From: Neobacillus bataviensis
GTDB taxonomy: Bacteria; Bacillota; Bacilli; Bacillales_B; DSM-18226
Assembly: GCF_019969725.1 (NCBI RefSeq)
Contig: NZ_JAHXYW010000001.1
Location: 310,001-374,000, forward strand
Direction of reading: 5' to 3'
Length of the DNA: 64,000 nucleotides
The notes beneath the pieces are model-generated. The model made no database searches. It was not told where the DNA came from and saw only the letters and a list, made by a program, of their open reading frames with translations. Position numbers and translations under genes: made by a program. The first letter of the stretch is position 1. The number at the start of each line of letters is the position of its first letter. Positions 8,080 to 16,644 of this stretch are shown here, piece after piece.

Positions 8080-8122
8080 ACAATAAAAAACAGACTCAGA
8101 TTACTGAGTCTGTTTTTTATTG
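8080..8122. terminator. Bidirectional terminator between the small basic protein and csp
   Basis: AAAAAACAGACTCAG-ATTA-CTGAGTCTGTTTTTT. The perfect stem has A/T tracts on both sides, so it can stop transcription of the convergent genes at 7876-8067 (+) and 8127-8327 (-). Confidence 0.93.
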
Positions 8123-8126
8123 TTAC

Positions 8127-8327
8127 TTATGATTTACGGACGTTAACCGCTTGTGGTCCACGTTGTCCATTTTCGATTTCAAACGTAACCTCTTGACCTT
8201 CATCTAGGGTTTTGTAGCCTTCACCTTGAATTGCTGAAAAGTGAACGAATACATCGTCGCCGCCTTCGCGCTCAATAAATCCAAAACCTTTTTCACCGTT
8301 AAACCATTTTACTCTACCTGTTTCCAT
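8127..8327 (-). CDS. Cold shock protein (CspA/CspB family)
   Basis: A 66-residue OB-fold RNA chaperone with RNP1 (KGFGFI) and RNP2 (VFVHF) motifs. An upstream in-frame ATG (8348) would add seven residues, but METGRVKWF at 8327 is the family start and lies nine bases after GGAGG. The long AT-rich leader upstream (8328-8430) fits the 5' UTRs usual for csp genes. Which paralogue (cspB, cspC, cspD) cannot be told. Confidence 0.95.
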   Translation of the reverse strand: METGRVKWFNGEKGFGFIEREGGDDVFVHFSAIQGEGYKTLDEGQEVTFEIENGQRGPQAVNVRKS

Positions 8328-8435
8328 TTCTTTGTAGCCTCCTAGCATGTAGCTATAACATTATTTTGCAAAATATACTTGCTTGATTATTTTTACCAAT
8401 CCTTTTTCTTCCTATACAATTCTTTACCAAAATAT

Positions 8436-9185
8436 TTAAATATTTGTATTTGATAAGACCCATTTTCGAATCGCTTTTGCTACTCCATCCTCTTCATTCG
8501 TTGCTGTGACCCAATCGGCAGCTTCTTTAACGGCATCTTGAGCATTCCCCATTGCCACCCCAAGTCCAGCTTCTTTAATCATCGCCATATCATTTAAACT
8601 ATCCCCGACTGCCATAACATGATTCATTTCTATCCCTAGGCGCTCGCAGACAATTTTGAGTCCTTTTGCTTTATTGATTCCAGTTGGGTTTACCTCGATG
8701 TTTTTTAGGGTGGAATTGCTTAATTCAAACTCCCCTTTTGCCTCTAATTCATTTTTTATAAACTCTCTTGTTGCATCATCCTCGATATTAAAGCCAAATT
8801 TTAACCATTCCTTTGTATGTAAATCCCCAGGCATTTCATCATGCCAATTTCGTTCCGTGCTGATTGCCCAGAACTTTGTTTTATGCTGTTTAGACAACTC
8901 CCACATCCACTCGATAAGCTCTGATTTAACAAGATTTCTTTCGACGATTTCCCGTTTTTCATCCCATATTTCACTGCCATTTACAGTAACCAAATACGAT
9001 GTGAGTTCAAGAGAGTCCGCGTGTTCCCTGCTGGTGAGCAAGGAACGTCCAGTGCTTAGAACTACAAAAATGCCTTTTTCTTGTGCTTCCTTAATTGCCT
9101 GTCTATTTCCTTCTGATATTTTTCCTTTTTTGTTTAAAAGTGTCCCGTCCATATCCAGAGCAATCAGTTTAATGTCAGTAGCCAT
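8436..9185 (-). CDS. Cof-type HAD-IIB family phosphatase
   Basis: A 249-residue HAD hydrolase. Motif I DMDGTLL is near residue 11, motif II is ST(GRS) near residue 46, and the motif III/IV block is K...GDSLNDMAM with the C-terminal GVAMGNA signature. These are the hallmarks of Cof/YxeH/YwpJ-type phosphatases acting on sugar phosphates or flavin-related phosphates. The start at 9185 (MATDIKLIALD) is chosen over 9209 because GGGGAAGG lies upstream of it. It is a single gene and its substrate cannot be inferred. Confidence 0.9.
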   Translation of the reverse strand: MATDIKLIALDMDGTLLNKKGKISEGNRQAIKEAQEKGIFVVLSTGRSLLTSREHADSLELTSYLVTVNGSEIWDEKREIVERNLVKSELIEWMWELSKQHKTKFWAISTERNWHDEMPGDLHTKEWLKFGFNIEDDATREFIKNELEAKGEFELSNSTLKNIEVNPTGINKAKGLKIVCERLGIEMNHVMAVGDSLNDMAMIKEAGLGVAMGNAQDAVKEAADWVTATNEEDGVAKAIRKWVLSNTNI

Positions 9186-9274
9186 TACGATATAACCTTC
9201 CCCTTTCAAAAGTTTTCATTGTTTAAGTAAACACTTTTTATGAAAAAAAATCAAAGTTCTTCACAGTATGATAT

Positions 9275-9298
9275 AAAAAACTGCGATAAAATCGCAGT
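9275..9298 (-). terminator. Intrinsic terminator of the ABC exporter gene
   Basis: Minus strand ACTGCGAT-TTT-ATCGCAGT followed by TTTTTTATAT, six bases past the stop at 9305. Confidence 0.9.
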
Positions 9299-9304
9299 CT
9301 CAAA

Positions 9305-11020
9305 TTATTGCTGATATTGCACACGGTGGAGATTGGCAAAAATTCCTCCCTGGTCAATCAGTTCATCATGACGTCCCTCTTCAGCAATGCCTTCTTCGGT
9401 CACGACGATGATTCTGTCGGCATTTCGGATTGTTGCCAGCCTATGGGCAATGATTAATGTGGTACGATTTTGCGCAAGTTCTGTTAAAGCTTCTTGAATG
9501 ACTAATTCGGTTTCTGTATCAAGAGCCGAAGTTGCTTCATCCAATATTAAAATTGGCGGGTTTTTCAGAAACATTCTGGCAATGGCAATTCGTTGTTTTT
9601 GACCACCGGAAAGCTTTAATCCTCTTTCCCCAATTTGTGTTTCGTATCCGTATGGTAGGGAAGCAATAAATTTTTCAAGATGGGCCTGGCGGGCAGCTTC
9701 TGCAATTTCCTCATCAGTTGCCTCTTGTCTTCCATAGGCAATATTTTCACGGAGTGTTCCTGTAAAAAGAAATACATCTTGTTGAACGATGCCTATCTGT
9801 GACCGCAATGATTTTTTTGTCATATTTCGAATATCAAGTCCATCGATGCAAATAGCGCCGCTGTTAACATCATAGAATCTTGGAATCAGCGAGCAAATCG
9901 TTGTTTTCCCAGCACCAGATGGACCGACAAAGGCAACGGTCTCACCTGCACATATATTTAAATTAATATTTTCTAGAACTGATTTGTGCTCGTCATAGCG
10001 AAATGAAACTTCATTGAAGGTAATATTCCCATTAAGAGCAGAAACTCTAACGGCTTCATCAATATCTTTTACATCCGGCTCATCATCGATTAACTCGATA
10101 AACCGTTTAAATCCAGCCATTCCTTTTGGATACAATTCCATAATTGCACTAATTTTATCAATAGGTTTAAAGAGGACATTGACATAGAGGACAAAACCGA
10201 CCAGCTCTCCATAGGAAAGCTGACCTGAAAAGCTTAACCACGCACCGTAAACTAATACGATAATCGTAATCAATCTTGTCATCATGTAAATGCCTGATAG
10301 ACTGAAGGACATCACTCGGTATCCCCCAAGTTTAGCGGAGCGATATCTATGATTATTTTTTTTAAATCTAGCAATCTCAAATTCTTCATTAGTAAAGGAT
10401 TGAACGACACGGCTTCCAGAAACACTATCCTCGACGCGGGCATTAACATCAGCGATGCTTGAATACATTTGCCCCCACGCCTTGTTCATTTTCAAATTAC
10501 AAACAACCACAAGTAAGATTAATAACGGAAGAATTAAAATTGAAACGAGGGCCAGCTTTACGTTTATGGTAAGCATAATCCAGAAAGCCCCGATGAACGT
10601 CATAACGGCAATAAATACATCTTCAGGCCCATGATGGGCAAGTTCGCCGAGATCAAATAAGTCATTTGTTATCCTGCTCATTATATGCCCGGTTTTGGTA
10701 TTATCAAAAAAGCGAAACGATTGCTTCTGTACATGCTCAAATAGTTCTTGCCTCATATCCGTTTCAATATTAATACCGAGCTTATGACCCCAATAATTGA
10801 CGACAAACTGCAGAAACGTACTTAATAGATAAAGGATGAATAATTCAATACTTACCGAAACAATGGATGGCCAATCACCTCCAGGCAACAGTATGTCGAT
10901 AAACCATTTAACCGCGAGCGGAAAAGCTAATTCTAAGACCGCTACCACCACTGCACTGCTAAAATCTAAAATGAATAGCCTTTTGTGGGGAAAATAATAA
11001 GAGAAGAAACGCCGAATCAT
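9305..11020 (-). CDS. ABC exporter half-transporter (fused permease and ATPase)
   Basis: A 571-residue homodimeric-type exporter of the MsbA/BmrA/LmrA class. Residues about 1-310 hold six membrane helices. The ATPase half shows Walker A GPSGAGKTT (near 365), the signature LSGGQKQR, Walker B ILILDEATSALD and the switch IIAHRLATI. The start at 11020 follows GGAGAATGGT. It is monocistronic with its own terminator. Substrate (drug or lipid) is not predictable; B. subtilis YgaD-like exporters are similar in layout. Confidence 0.93.
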   Translation of the reverse strand: MIRRFFSYYFPHKRLFILDFSSAVVVAVLELAFPLAVKWFIDILLPGGDWPSIVSVSIELFILYLLSTFLQFVVNYWGHKLGINIETDMRQELFEHVQKQSFRFFDNTKTGHIMSRITNDLFDLGELAHHGPEDVFIAVMTFIGAFWIMLTINVKLALVSILILPLLILLVVVCNLKMNKAWGQMYSSIADVNARVEDSVSGSRVVQSFTNEEFEIARFKKNNHRYRSAKLGGYRVMSFSLSGIYMMTRLITIIVLVYGAWLSFSGQLSYGELVGFVLYVNVLFKPIDKISAIMELYPKGMAGFKRFIELIDDEPDVKDIDEAVRVSALNGNITFNEVSFRYDEHKSVLENINLNICAGETVAFVGPSGAGKTTICSLIPRFYDVNSGAICIDGLDIRNMTKKSLRSQIGIVQQDVFLFTGTLRENIAYGRQEATDEEIAEAARQAHLEKFIASLPYGYETQIGERGLKLSGGQKQRIAIARMFLKNPPILILDEATSALDTETELVIQEALTELAQNRTTLIIAHRLATIRNADRIIVVTEEGIAEEGRHDELIDQGGIFANLHRVQYQQ

Positions 11021-11157
11021 ACCATTCTCCTTTGTTCAAAAGTAGCAATAATAGGATTATATGAAAAAATTATGAACAATTTCAAGTTTTTTGAAAATAA
11101 GACTTTAAGTGGTTTTTTGGGGATTTTGTTTTATGTGGGCTGAAATTAATGCCTCTT

Positions 11158-11306
11158 AAAGACAAAATTGGTCTTGTTTCCATCCAAAATGTCCTCAATA
11201 AGGCATATTAAGGACAAAATTGGCTTTGTTTCCATCCAAAATGTCCTCAATAGGGCATATTAAGGACAAAATTGGCTTTGTTTCTATCCAAAATGTCCTC
11301 AATAAG
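11158..11306. repeat. Three tandem 52-bp intergenic repeats
   Basis: Copies begin GACAAAATTGG at 11161, 11213 and 11265 (exact 52-bp period) and differ at only a few positions. Each unit carries an imperfect inverted pair, GGACAAAATTGG and CCAAAATGTCC, so each could form a hairpin. No gene overlaps. They fill the 330-base gap between the ABC exporter and the HesB-like gene. Confidence 0.9.
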
Positions 11307-11350
11307 AACCTCATTAATGGCAAAATTCCATTTGGTACCAATCAGTTTAA

Positions 11351-11653
11351 TTAATGATGGTGATGGCTGCCTTTTGATGGATTGGTAATGACCCATTCCT
11401 CTTTTGGCACTTGGAAGTATTGAATCCATACGCCATCCAAGTACTCATCGTTTTTATCGAGGATAAAATCAATATCCTTATCGGTTTTAACAACTTCATC
11501 ATTTTCAGTTGGCGTATCAAGCATTAAATCATAATGCGCATGATCTCCGTGAATACTGGTGACGTATACTCGGAACATTTTTCCTTCTGCTTCTTCCACA
11601 TCCATCATTTTTTTCAATGCTTTAGCTGCAATTCGATTAATTTTGACTTTCAT
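11351..11653 (-). CDS. HesB/IscA-like fold protein with natural His tail
   Basis: A 100-residue protein. The beginning (KVKINRIAAKALKKMM) and the pattern leading to the C-terminus (WIQYFQVPKEEWVITNP) resemble the HesB/IscA-like Fe-S biosynthesis fold family of Bacillus. The three cysteines that bind iron or clusters in true IscA are absent; there is no cysteine at all. The protein ends in SHHHH, a natural histidine tail, and holds a central HGDHAHYD segment. A metal-related role is possible but not shown. It stands alone downstream of the divergent qox operon. Confidence 0.68.
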   Translation of the reverse strand: MKVKINRIAAKALKKMMDVEEAEGKMFRVYVTSIHGDHAHYDLMLDTPTENDEVVKTDKDIDFILDKNDEYLDGVWIQYFQVPKEEWVITNPSKGSHHHH

Positions 11654-11803
11654 CGTAACTGTCTCCTCTTTTTATGTAGTATTAACATTATCTCACTATT
11701 ATTCTAAAATAGACAATTTAAAGCCATTTTTCAGCAATGATTAAGGCTGTAGAATTATATTTCCAAACTATTCCATGATTAGCATTTTAAATCCTTAACA
11801 AAT

Positions 11804-11833
11804 TTGTCACAACTTTTTTCAAAAACCTATATT
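11804..11833 (+). promoter_or_regulatory. Putative SigA promoter of qoxABCD
   Basis: TTGTCA, an 18-base spacer, and TATATT. It would give a transcript starting near 11840 and a 5' leader of about 185 bases before qoxA. The leader holds an imperfect inverted repeat (AATCC..AAATTAA / TTTAATTGGATT, about 11876-11920). Confidence 0.42.
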
Positions 11834-11961
11834 ATCATCATAGACATCTTGGTAATATTGTGAAAGAGGAAACTTAATCCGCAAATTAACCTAAAATAAT
11901 AATTAGTTTAATTGGATTTTCTGCTTGTATTTTTTTAAAAATGGAGTTATCCTATTGAAGT

Positions 11962-11979
11962 TTGTGAATGAATTCACGT
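11962..11979. promoter_or_regulatory. Rex-like operator upstream of qoxA
   Basis: TTGTGAATGAATTCACGT matches the Rex pattern TTGTGAA-N4-TTCACAA except for one base of the right half-site. It lies 46 bases before the qoxA start. Identification rests on the match and on the better pair of sites upstream of ndh in this same window. Confidence 0.4.
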
Positions 11980-12024
11980 AAGGATTGTGAAAAAATGAAC
12001 AATTTGCCTGAGAGGAGCTTTAAA

Positions 12025-12975
12025 ATGTTTAAAAAGGGCTATTTAATCCCCCTACTGGCTTTCCTGCCTGTCTTATTATTAAGTGGCTGCAACAAAATGG
12101 TGGTATTTGACCCAAAAGGTCCTGCTGCCAGAGACATTCTTGGTTTGATAAACTGGTCACTAGTTTTAATGCTGATAGTCGTTGTCGTTGTTTTCGGATT
12201 ATTTGGGTACATTGTTTGGAAGTACCGTGCTACACCAAAGAATAAAGACTACGTGCCACCTGAAGAGCACGGCAGTACAAAATTAGAAATCATTTGGACT
12301 GCGATCCCGATTTTGATTGTTATTGCTTTAACAATTCCTACTGTAAATACCATTTATAAACTAGAAAAAGTTCCTGCAGGGTATGAAGATAAAAAACCAA
12401 TTACCATCAATGTCACTTCAGCTGACTGGAAATGGATCTTCAGCTATCCTGAGCAAGGCATTGAAACTGTGAACTATGTTAACATTCCCGCTGGGACACC
12501 GGTTAAGTTTAAATTAACCTCTGCTGGAACAATGCAATCCTTTTGGGTTCCCGCACTTGGCGGTCAAAAATATACCATGAACAAAATGGAAACAGAGCTT
12601 TATTTGACTGCTGATAACCCTGGTGAATTTTTAGGAAGAAATACGAACTTTAACGGCAAGGGATATGCCGATATGGAATTTACTGTTGAAGCAAAATCCT
12701 CTAAAGACTTTGAAAAATGGGTTAAAGAAGTAAAAGCAAACGCTCCTAAGCTTACAGAGAAAAAATACAATGAACTTTTAAAACCAACTCACTTAGGGCG
12801 TGAAACATTTACTGGCACCCACTTAGCATGGGTCGACCATGGGAAAATGAATTCGAAAACTTATACAAATCCTGAGTTATACAAGGTTCACGGAGTTCAA
12901 GGTAAGATTTTTAAAGATGAAGAAAACAACACGGAAATGAATGATTCTAACGGAGGTGAACACAATGGGAATTAA
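12025..12975 (+). CDS. qoxA: Cytochrome aa3 quinol oxidase subunit II
   Basis: About 316 residues from MFKKGYLIP. An upstream in-frame ATG at 11968 exists, but AGGAGC precedes 12025 and the lipoprotein signal begins there. The lipobox is LLLSGC. Two membrane helices follow, then a periplasmic-side cupredoxin fold. The copper A ligands of cytochrome c oxidase subunit II are missing (the site reads SFWVPALGGQKYTMN without the Cys/His set), which defines a quinol oxidase. It overlaps qoxB by 11 bases. It delivers electrons from menaquinol to the haem-copper centre. Confidence 0.94.
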   Translation: MFKKGYLIPLLAFLPVLLLSGCNKMVVFDPKGPAARDILGLINWSLVLMLIVVVVVFGLFGYIVWKYRATPKNKDYVPPEEHGSTKLEIIWTAIPILIVIALTIPTVNTIYKLEKVPAGYEDKKPITINVTSADWKWIFSYPEQGIETVNYVNIPAGTPVKFKLTSAGTMQSFWVPALGGQKYTMNKMETELYLTADNPGEFLGRNTNFNGKGYADMEFTVEAKSSKDFEKWVKEVKANAPKLTEKKYNELLKPTHLGRETFTGTHLAWVDHGKMNSKTYTNPELYKVHGVQGKIFKDEENNTEMNDSNGGEHNGN

Positions 12976-14941
12976 TTGGCATGACTTTTTCATTGTAGGA
13001 AACCCATTAATCCTAGGTTCACAGATTGCTATAGTTCTAACGATGGTTGGCATAGTTGCCGGTGTAACCTATTTAAAAAAATGGAAATGGCTGTGGCGCG
13101 AATGGCTGACCACGGTTGATCATAAGCGGATTGGGATTATGTACATTCTTTCAGGAGTATTGATGTTCTTCCGCGGAGGTGTTGATGGTCTGTTAATGAA
13201 GGCACAAACCTCCCGACCTGAAATGAAATTTTTAGATGCACAGCACTATAATGAAATCTTTACAACTCATGGCGTTATCATGATTCTGTTCGCGGCAATG
13301 CCATTGTTAATTGGTTTAATGAACGTGGTCGTTCCGTTGCAAATTGGAGCTCGTGACGTTGCCTTCCCGCAATTGAACGCCTTAAGCTTTTGGCTGTTCT
13401 TCAGCGGCGCGATGTTGTTTAATATTTCTTTCGTTGTCGGCGGATCTCCAGATGCTGGCTGGACGGCATACTTCCCTCTTGCCGGTAAAGAGTTTACGCC
13501 TGGGATAGGAAATAACTATTATGCGATTGCCCTGCAAATTGCCGGGATTGGGACATTGATGACGGGAATTAACTTCATTGTCACGATTTTAAAAATGCGT
13601 ACAAAAGGCATGACATTAATGAGAATGCCAATGTTCACCTGGACATCCTTCATTGCTTCGGTCATTATTGTCGCATCATTCCCTATCTTTACCGTTGCTC
13701 TTGCCTTGATGACCTTTGACCGTATTTTCGGTACCCATTTCTTTACGATCTCAGGCGGGGGAATGGATATGATGTGGGCGAACCTGTTCTGGCTATGGGG
13801 TCACCCAGAAGTATATATCGTTGTACTCCCTGCTTTCGGGATGTTCTCAGAAGTTATCTCAACCTTCTCACGTAAAAGGTTGTTTGGATATAATTCAATG
13901 GTATTTTCCATCGTCGGTATTGCGTTTCTGAGTATGCTAGTTTGGGTTCACCACTTCTTTACGATGGGTGCAGGACCTGCAGTCAACTCTGTCTTCTCCA
14001 TTACGACGATGATGATTGCCATTCCAACTGGTGTTAAAATGTTTAACTGGCTGTTCACGATGCGGAAAGGCCGGATTGAATTAACAACTGCAATGCTCTG
14101 GGCACTTGCATTCATCCCATGCTTTGTCATTGGTGGTGTTACCGGGGTTATGCTGGCAATGGGTGCAGCTGATTATCAGTACCATAATACCCTTTTCCTT
14201 GTAGCCCATTTCCACTATGTATTAATACCAGGCGTAGTATTTGCCGTATTTGCCGGTCTTTATTACTGGTGGCCTAAGATGTTTGGACACATGTTAAATG
14301 AAAAAATTGGTAAAATTCATTTCTGGTTCTTTACAATTGGATTTAACTTAACGTTTATGCCAATGTTCTTCCTAGGATTAGATGGGGCTGTTAGACGTTC
14401 TTACACCTATTCTGCTGAATCTGGTTATGCTCCATTATTCCTAATATCAACGATTGGTGCCGTTATTCTAGCGATTGGCTTTGGTGCTCTATGCTATAAC
14501 ATTTACTGGAGCGCAAGATATGCAGACCGTAATATTTCAAACGATCCATGGGATGCACGTACACTTGAGTGGGCTACCGCTTCTCCAGTTCAATTCTATA
14601 ATTTTGCGAAACTTCCAGAAGTGAAATCGATAGACGCTTTCTGGTATATGAAGAAACACAATGAAGGTCTTACTTTAAAGGATGAAGAAGTAGAAGAAAT
14701 CCATATGCCAAGCAATTCAGGACTTCCGTTTTATATGGGTGTTATTTTTGGAATCACTGGATTCCTCTTGGTATTCGAATGGAAGCTTGCCGCCCTCGTG
14801 GCTACGGTCGGAATCCTTGCTGGGTTGATTATCCGTTCATTCGATTACAATGATGGGTTCCACGTTCATAAAGATGAGATCAAGAAAACTGAAAAGGCAT
14901 GGAGAAGTGTGAATAAAGGGGTGAACAACCATGTCAGCTAA
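12965..14941 (+). CDS. qoxB: Cytochrome aa3 quinol oxidase subunit I
   Basis: About 658 residues from MGINWHDFF (12965), which follows GGAGGTG; an ATG eight codons upstream lies inside qoxA. It has the subunit I hallmarks: TTHG near the first haem ligand, WLWGHPEVY with the CuB histidine and the cross-linked Tyr, VWVHHFF with two more CuB histidines, and HFHYVL with the haem ligands. It is the proton-pumping catalytic subunit. It overlaps qoxC by 11 bases, so the genes are probably translationally coupled. Confidence 0.97.
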   Translation: MGINWHDFFIVGNPLILGSQIAIVLTMVGIVAGVTYLKKWKWLWREWLTTVDHKRIGIMYILSGVLMFFRGGVDGLLMKAQTSRPEMKFLDAQHYNEIFTTHGVIMILFAAMPLLIGLMNVVVPLQIGARDVAFPQLNALSFWLFFSGAMLFNISFVVGGSPDAGWTAYFPLAGKEFTPGIGNNYYAIALQIAGIGTLMTGINFIVTILKMRTKGMTLMRMPMFTWTSFIASVIIVASFPIFTVALALMTFDRIFGTHFFTISGGGMDMMWANLFWLWGHPEVYIVVLPAFGMFSEVISTFSRKRLFGYNSMVFSIVGIAFLSMLVWVHHFFTMGAGPAVNSVFSITTMMIAIPTGVKMFNWLFTMRKGRIELTTAMLWALAFIPCFVIGGVTGVMLAMGAADYQYHNTLFLVAHFHYVLIPGVVFAVFAGLYYWWPKMFGHMLNEKIGKIHFWFFTIGFNLTFMPMFFLGLDGAVRRSYTYSAESGYAPLFLISTIGAVILAIGFGALCYNIYWSARYADRNISNDPWDARTLEWATASPVQFYNFAKLPEVKSIDAFWYMKKHNEGLTLKDEEVEEIHMPSNSGLPFYMGVIFGITGFLLVFEWKLAALVATVGILAGLIIRSFDYNDGFHVHKDEIKKTEKAWRSVNKGVNNHVS

Positions 14942-15536
14942 CGTCAATACTGCTTTGCCGCTTGAATATCAAACAGAACAAAATAGAATGAATATTTTGG
15001 GGTTCTGGATTTTCCTTGGTGCTGAAATCATCCTATTTGGAACATTGTTTGCTGTCTTTTCTGTTCTAAATGCCCGCTATGCTGGCGGGCCTACCCCTAA
15101 GGACCTTTTTGAAATAAAGGATGTCATGGTAGAAACCATCCTGCTGTTAACGAGCAGTTTCACCTGCGGTCTCGCAATCTATGAAATGCGCCGCGGAAAC
15201 CGTAATGGCTTGTTACTTTGGTTCATCATCACCCTTTTACTTGGGGCTGGGTTTGTTTTCATGGAGGTTACAGAATTCATTCATTACGTCCATGAAGGCG
15301 CAACGATGCAGACAAGTGCATTTTTATCAAGCTTCTTTGTTTTACTTGGAACACATGGTCTTCACGTTTCCATGGGGATTGGGTGGGCAACGATGGTCAT
15401 CATTCAAATTTTCCAGCGCGGCTTAACACCTGTCACCGCCCGTAAAACGTTTATTATCGGTTTATACTGGCACTTCTTGGATGTTGTGTGGATCTTTATC
15501 TTTACATTTGTTTATTTAGCAAGGATGGTGGCGTAA
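14931..15536 (+). CDS. qoxC: Quinol oxidase subunit III
   Basis: A 201-residue, five-helix protein of the COX3 family. Visible features are GFWIFLGAEIILFGTLF near the N-terminus, FLLLGTHGLHVSMG-like central helices (SSFFVLLGTHGLHVS), and the final YWHFLDVVWIFIF with the conserved His and Asp. It overlaps the qoxB stop and is followed after one base by qoxD. Confidence 0.96.
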   Translation: MSANVNTALPLEYQTEQNRMNILGFWIFLGAEIILFGTLFAVFSVLNARYAGGPTPKDLFEIKDVMVETILLLTSSFTCGLAIYEMRRGNRNGLLLWFIITLLLGAGFVFMEVTEFIHYVHEGATMQTSAFLSSFFVLLGTHGLHVSMGIGWATMVIIQIFQRGLTPVTARKTFIIGLYWHFLDVVWIFIFTFVYLARMVA

Positions 15537-15537
15537 G

Positions 15538-15831
15538 ATGGAGAAAAATCATAAAGGATTCCCTGTTACACATGTAATCGGATTTATTATGTCTCTTGTG
15601 CTAACCTTTGCAGCACTAGGAGTTGCCATCAAAACCTCCCTTCCGTTTAAAACCATACTTTGGATTATTGGATCGCTTGCAGTCGTCCAAGCAGGCCTTC
15701 AGTTATACATGTTCATGCATATGAACGAAGGCGAAGATGGAAAATCCCAGGTAATCAACGTAGCTTACGGCTTCTTCATCGCAGTCGTCACAGTTGCGGG
15801 ATCCATTTGGGTTATGTCTTTCGGGATGTAA
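15538..15831 (+). CDS. qoxD: Quinol oxidase subunit IV
   Basis: A 97-residue, three-helix protein of the CyoD/QoxD family, with H-V-I-G-F near residue 12 and QAGLQLYMFMHMNE in the middle. It ends the operon. The start ATG at 15538 overlaps the end of qoxC's ribosome site AAGGATGG. A large hairpin repeat with a T tract follows at 15851. Confidence 0.95.
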   Translation: MEKNHKGFPVTHVIGFIMSLVLTFAALGVAIKTSLPFKTILWIIGSLAVVQAGLQLYMFMHMNEGEDGKSQVINVAYGFFIAVVTVAGSIWVMSFGM

Positions 15832-15850
15832 TAAGAAAAACGTAACAATA

Positions 15851-15907
15851 AAGGGTGTCAGGCACCATGTGAAATATTCACAATGGTGCCTGACACCCTT
15901 TTGTTAT
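15851..15907. terminator. Palindromic repeat acting as bidirectional terminator
   Basis: AAGGGTGTCAGGCACCAT (15851-15868) pairs perfectly with ATGGTGCCTGACACCCTT (15883-15900). The loop is itself the palindrome GTGAAATATTCAC. A short T-rich stretch follows on the plus strand. It lies between convergent qoxD and pssA. The core GGTGCCTGACACC is a repeated palindrome common in Bacillaceae intergenic regions; a half copy is found at 25585. Confidence 0.85.
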
Positions 15908-16644
15908 TTTGGATTTCGTTTTCGTTTTGTCCTTACAAGCTGGTAGCTGATAAAAGCGACATATAAAGGAATCGCCACATATATAAAGTATGGAAACCGG
16001 TACTGTTCTTTTTTAAACACGAAATAAATGGCATATCCTAAGAAAAGCGTGATGATGATCCCGTATTTTGGCAGCGGGATATCCTTTAGACTCGGTATTT
16101 TAATCGTACTAACCATTAAATAACATAAGACAAAAAACGAAATAGGCAGGATAATCTCAGGCATCTTCCATTGAAACGTTGTTAACAAAGTCAACAGACC
16201 GCCCGCCGCGGTTATTGGGACACCTGTGAAATATTTAAGGGACGATTTCACCGCATTAATATTAAACCTTGCCAATCGATAAGCTCCGAATAACGGGAAA
16301 AGACCGGAAATCGCCATGCCCGGTATCCCAAAATAAGAAAAGTAGGAATAATAGGCCATCATCGCAGGTGCCACACCAAAGGTGACGATATCTGCCAATG
16401 AATCAAGCTCTTTCCCCAGTTCACTTTCGACCCTCAGCATTCGCGCAATCCGACCATCCATACTATCCAGCATCATCCCTATTAAGATAAGGATGGCCGC
16501 ATTTTTATAATCACCTTGTGCCGAATACATCACCGACAAGAAACCGCAAAATAAATTTAACAGTGTAAATAAGTTAGGAATACTATTTCTAATAATATGT
16601 ATCACTCCAATTTTTAACCGCGAAGCTTTCAGTCTTAACCTCAT
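15904..16644 (-). CDS. pssA: CDP-diacylglycerol--serine O-phosphatidyltransferase
   Basis: A protein of up to 246 residues. The CDP-alcohol phosphotransferase motif DG-x2-AR-x8-G-x3-D-x3-D is complete (DGRIAR...G...DSLAD, residues about 62-85). Several hydrophobic helices follow. It makes phosphatidylserine, the precursor of phosphatidylethanolamine. The first 15-20 residues are basic and not conserved, so the start could be further in. It overlaps the PAP2 gene upstream by four bases (ATGA), as expected for translational coupling. No psd is visible nearby. Confidence 0.9.
   Translation of the reverse strand: MRLRLKASRLKIGVIHIIRNSIPNLFTLLNLFCGFLSVMYSAQGDYKNAAILILIGMMLDSMDGRIARMLRVESELGKELDSLADIVTFGVAPAMMAYYSYFSYFGIPGMAISGLFPLFGAYRLARFNINAVKSSLKYFTGVPITAAGGLLTLLTTFQWKMPEIILPISFFVLCYLMVSTIKIPSLKDIPLPKYGIIITLFLGYAIYFVFKKEQYRFPYFIYVAIPLYVAFISYQLVRTKRKRNPK

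Noticed and set aside
8656..9195. A plus-strand frame of 179 codons opposite the HAD phosphatase gene
   Set aside because: It is antisense to a gene with complete HAD motifs and lacks its own start signals.
11158..11306. CRISPR array
   Set aside because: The units are contiguous near-identical 52-bp repeats without variable spacers, and no cas genes are present.
15866..15882. TGTGAAATATTCACA in the qoxD/pssA hairpin loop as a Rex operator
   Set aside because: It resembles the ndh operators but has odd length and sits in the loop of a terminator between convergent genes, where no promoter is expected.
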